NCBI GenBank assembly: GCA_003693905.1 | Contig: RFLL01000318.1 | Location: 1-6,061 of the forward strand | From: Alphaproteobacteria bacterium | GTDB taxonomy: Bacteria; Pseudomonadota; Alphaproteobacteria; Kiloniellales; J153 | Length of the DNA stretch: 6,061 nt | Direction of reading: 5' to 3' | Part shown: piece by piece, positions 5,620 to 6,061 of the stretch | How positions within the stretch are numbered: position 1 is the stretch's first letter | Layout of the letters: every line of letters begins with the position of its first letter | Translations under genes and position numbers: made by a program | Notes under the pieces: generated by a model | Seen by the model: only the letters and a program-made list of their open reading frames with translations | Told to the model about the DNA's origin: nothing | The model's database searches: none

Positions 5620-5635
5620 TGTTCATTTATGAACA
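5620..5635. promoter_or_regulatory. GlpR-like operator 1 upstream of glpD
   Basis: TGTTCATTTATGAACA is a perfect inverted repeat (TGTTCAT, two bases, ATGAACA). Its TGTTC-N6-GAACA layout matches the form of E. coli GlpR operators. It lies between glpR and glpD, about 150 bases before the glpD start. Confidence 0.65.
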
Positions 5636-5651
5636 CCTGCAACAGCATTGG

Positions 5652-5667
5652 TTTTCGGTTGTGAATG
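5652..5667. promoter_or_regulatory. GlpR-like operator 2, overlapping the glpD promoter
   Basis: TTTTCGGTTGTGAATG keeps the TTC-N6-GAA core of operator 1 (TTC 5654-5656, GAA 5663-5665) but has degenerate flanks. Its centre is 32 bp from that of operator 1, about three helical turns, which suits cooperative binding. It overlaps the candidate -35 of glpD. Confidence 0.4.
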
Positions 5668-5687
5668 CGCAAGAGGCGGCGTAAGGT
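5659..5687 (+). promoter_or_regulatory. Candidate glpD promoter
   Basis: TTGTGA (5659-5664, 4 of 6 to the -35 consensus) is followed by 17 bases and TAAGGT (5682-5687, 3 of 6 to the -10). It is weak in sequence but placed directly on operator 2, as expected of a GlpR-repressed promoter. A start near 5694 would give a leader of about 86 nt. Confidence 0.3.
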
Positions 5688-5694
5688 TAATCCC

Positions 5695-5715
5695 GTATCG
5701 GTGACCAATCGATAC
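5695..5715 (+). other. Inverted repeat at the start of the glpD leader
   Basis: GTATCG (5695-5700) and CGATAC (5710-5715) are perfect 6-bp arms around a 9-base loop. The element would lie at the very 5' end of the leader predicted from the candidate promoter. It could be a 5' stem-loop that stabilises the mRNA or a further DNA-binding site. No known riboswitch is recognised here. Confidence 0.4.
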
Positions 5716-5763
5716 GCAGCCGCAACCTGAGGAACCAGAAGGCCCGGCAAAGGCCGACAGTAA

Positions 5764-5770
5764 GGGAGGG
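5764..5770 (+). promoter_or_regulatory. Ribosome binding site that fixes the GTG start of glpD
   Basis: GGGAGGG contains the GGAGG core and lies about 10 bases before the GTG at 5780. It is the clearest Shine-Dalgarno sequence in the window; ileS, ribF and glpR have none as good. Confidence 0.7.
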
Positions 5771-5779
5771 CCACCACCC

Positions 5780-6061
5780 GTGCCGGAACAGCAACCGGTC
5801 GATCTGCTGGTCATCGGTGGTGGCATCAACGGCGTCGGCATCGCCCGCGATGCCGCCGGACGCGGCCTGTCGGTCGTGCTGTGCGAGCAGGGGGATCTCG
5901 GCGGGGCCACGTCTTCGGCCAGCACCAAGCTGATCCACGGCGGCCTGCGCTATCTCGAAACCTACGAGTTCCGCCTCGTGCGCGAGGCGCTGATCGAGCG
6001 TGAGGTACTGCTGCGCGCGGCCCCGCATATCATCTGGCCGCTGCGCTTCGTACTGCCGCAC
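5780..6061 (+). CDS. glpD: Aerobic glycerol-3-phosphate dehydrogenase, N-terminal 94 codons (runs off the right edge)
   Basis: GlpD oxidises sn-glycerol-3-phosphate to dihydroxyacetone phosphate at the inner membrane and passes electrons to quinone through FAD. The visible part is the FAD-binding domain: DLLVIGGGINGVGIARDAAG (8-27) with the dinucleotide-binding glycines, then QGDLGGATSSASTKLIHGGL and RYLETYEFRLVREALIERE. These match the E. coli GlpD N-terminus almost residue for residue. I start it at the GTG at 5780 because GGGAGGG lies at 5764-5770 with good spacing, and because this leaves seven residues before the FAD motif, close to the E. coli layout. No nearer in-frame start exists. 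The family is about 500 residues, so most of the gene is outside. The upstream GlpR-like dyads and the adjacent glpR indicate induction by glycerol-3-phosphate. Confidence 0.96.
   Translation, partial: MPEQQPVDLLVIGGGINGVGIARDAAGRGLSVVLCEQGDLGGATSSASTKLIHGGLRYLETYEFRLVREALIEREVLLRAAPHIIWPLRFVLPH

Noticed and set aside
5262..5777. 171-codon minus-strand open frame across the glpR-glpD gap
   Set aside because: It is antisense to the end of glpR and to the glpD control region, and the product is not recognisable.
5688..5779. Riboswitch in the glpD leader
   Set aside because: CTGAGG and a GGCC-paired segment caught the eye, but the other conserved parts of a TPP or other known riboswitch are missing.

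Overview
The window is high-GC chromosomal DNA whose proteins look alphaproteobacterial, most like Rhodospirillales. The evidence is the style of the isoleucyl-tRNA synthetase and RibF proteins, the ribF to ileS gene order, and a MazF toxin preceded by a DUF3018-type antitoxin. The genus cannot be named from sequence alone.

Left half, minus strand. Transcription runs from right to left. ribF (FMN/FAD synthesis) is followed by a two-gene type II toxin-antitoxin cassette and then by ileS, which leaves the window at its left edge after 530 codons. ribF and ileS are usually close neighbours in proteobacteria, so the cassette reads as an insertion between two core genes. It has an 18-bp perfect palindrome just upstream of the antitoxin, which is the likely autoregulatory operator. 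The antitoxin is broken by an apparent one-base deletion. The toxin carries a perfect 9-bp tandem duplication inside its most conserved N-terminal motif. Together these suggest a decaying or inactivated module. ileS has its own good sigma70-like promoter in the gap after the toxin gene.

Middle. A MaoC-like (R)-specific enoyl-CoA hydratase lies on the minus strand. Its 3' end runs into four degenerate copies of a 16-bp tandem repeat. Its upstream region is unusually dense in TGC/GCA motifs and small dyads that overlap two candidate promoters.

Right half, plus strand. glpR, a DeoR-family repressor of glycerol-3-phosphate metabolism, diverges from the hydratase gene. It is followed after a 358-base gap by the start of glpD, the FAD-dependent glycerol-3-phosphate dehydrogenase, which runs off the right edge. 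The gap holds two TTC-N6-GAA dyads whose centres are 32 bp apart. They match the general form of GlpR operators, and the second overlaps the -35 of a candidate glpD promoter. The simplest reading is that GlpR represses glpD until glycerol-3-phosphate is present.

No transposase, tRNA, rRNA or CRISPR array was seen. The most unusual material is the damaged toxin-antitoxin cassette and the repeats and operators in the intergenic regions.
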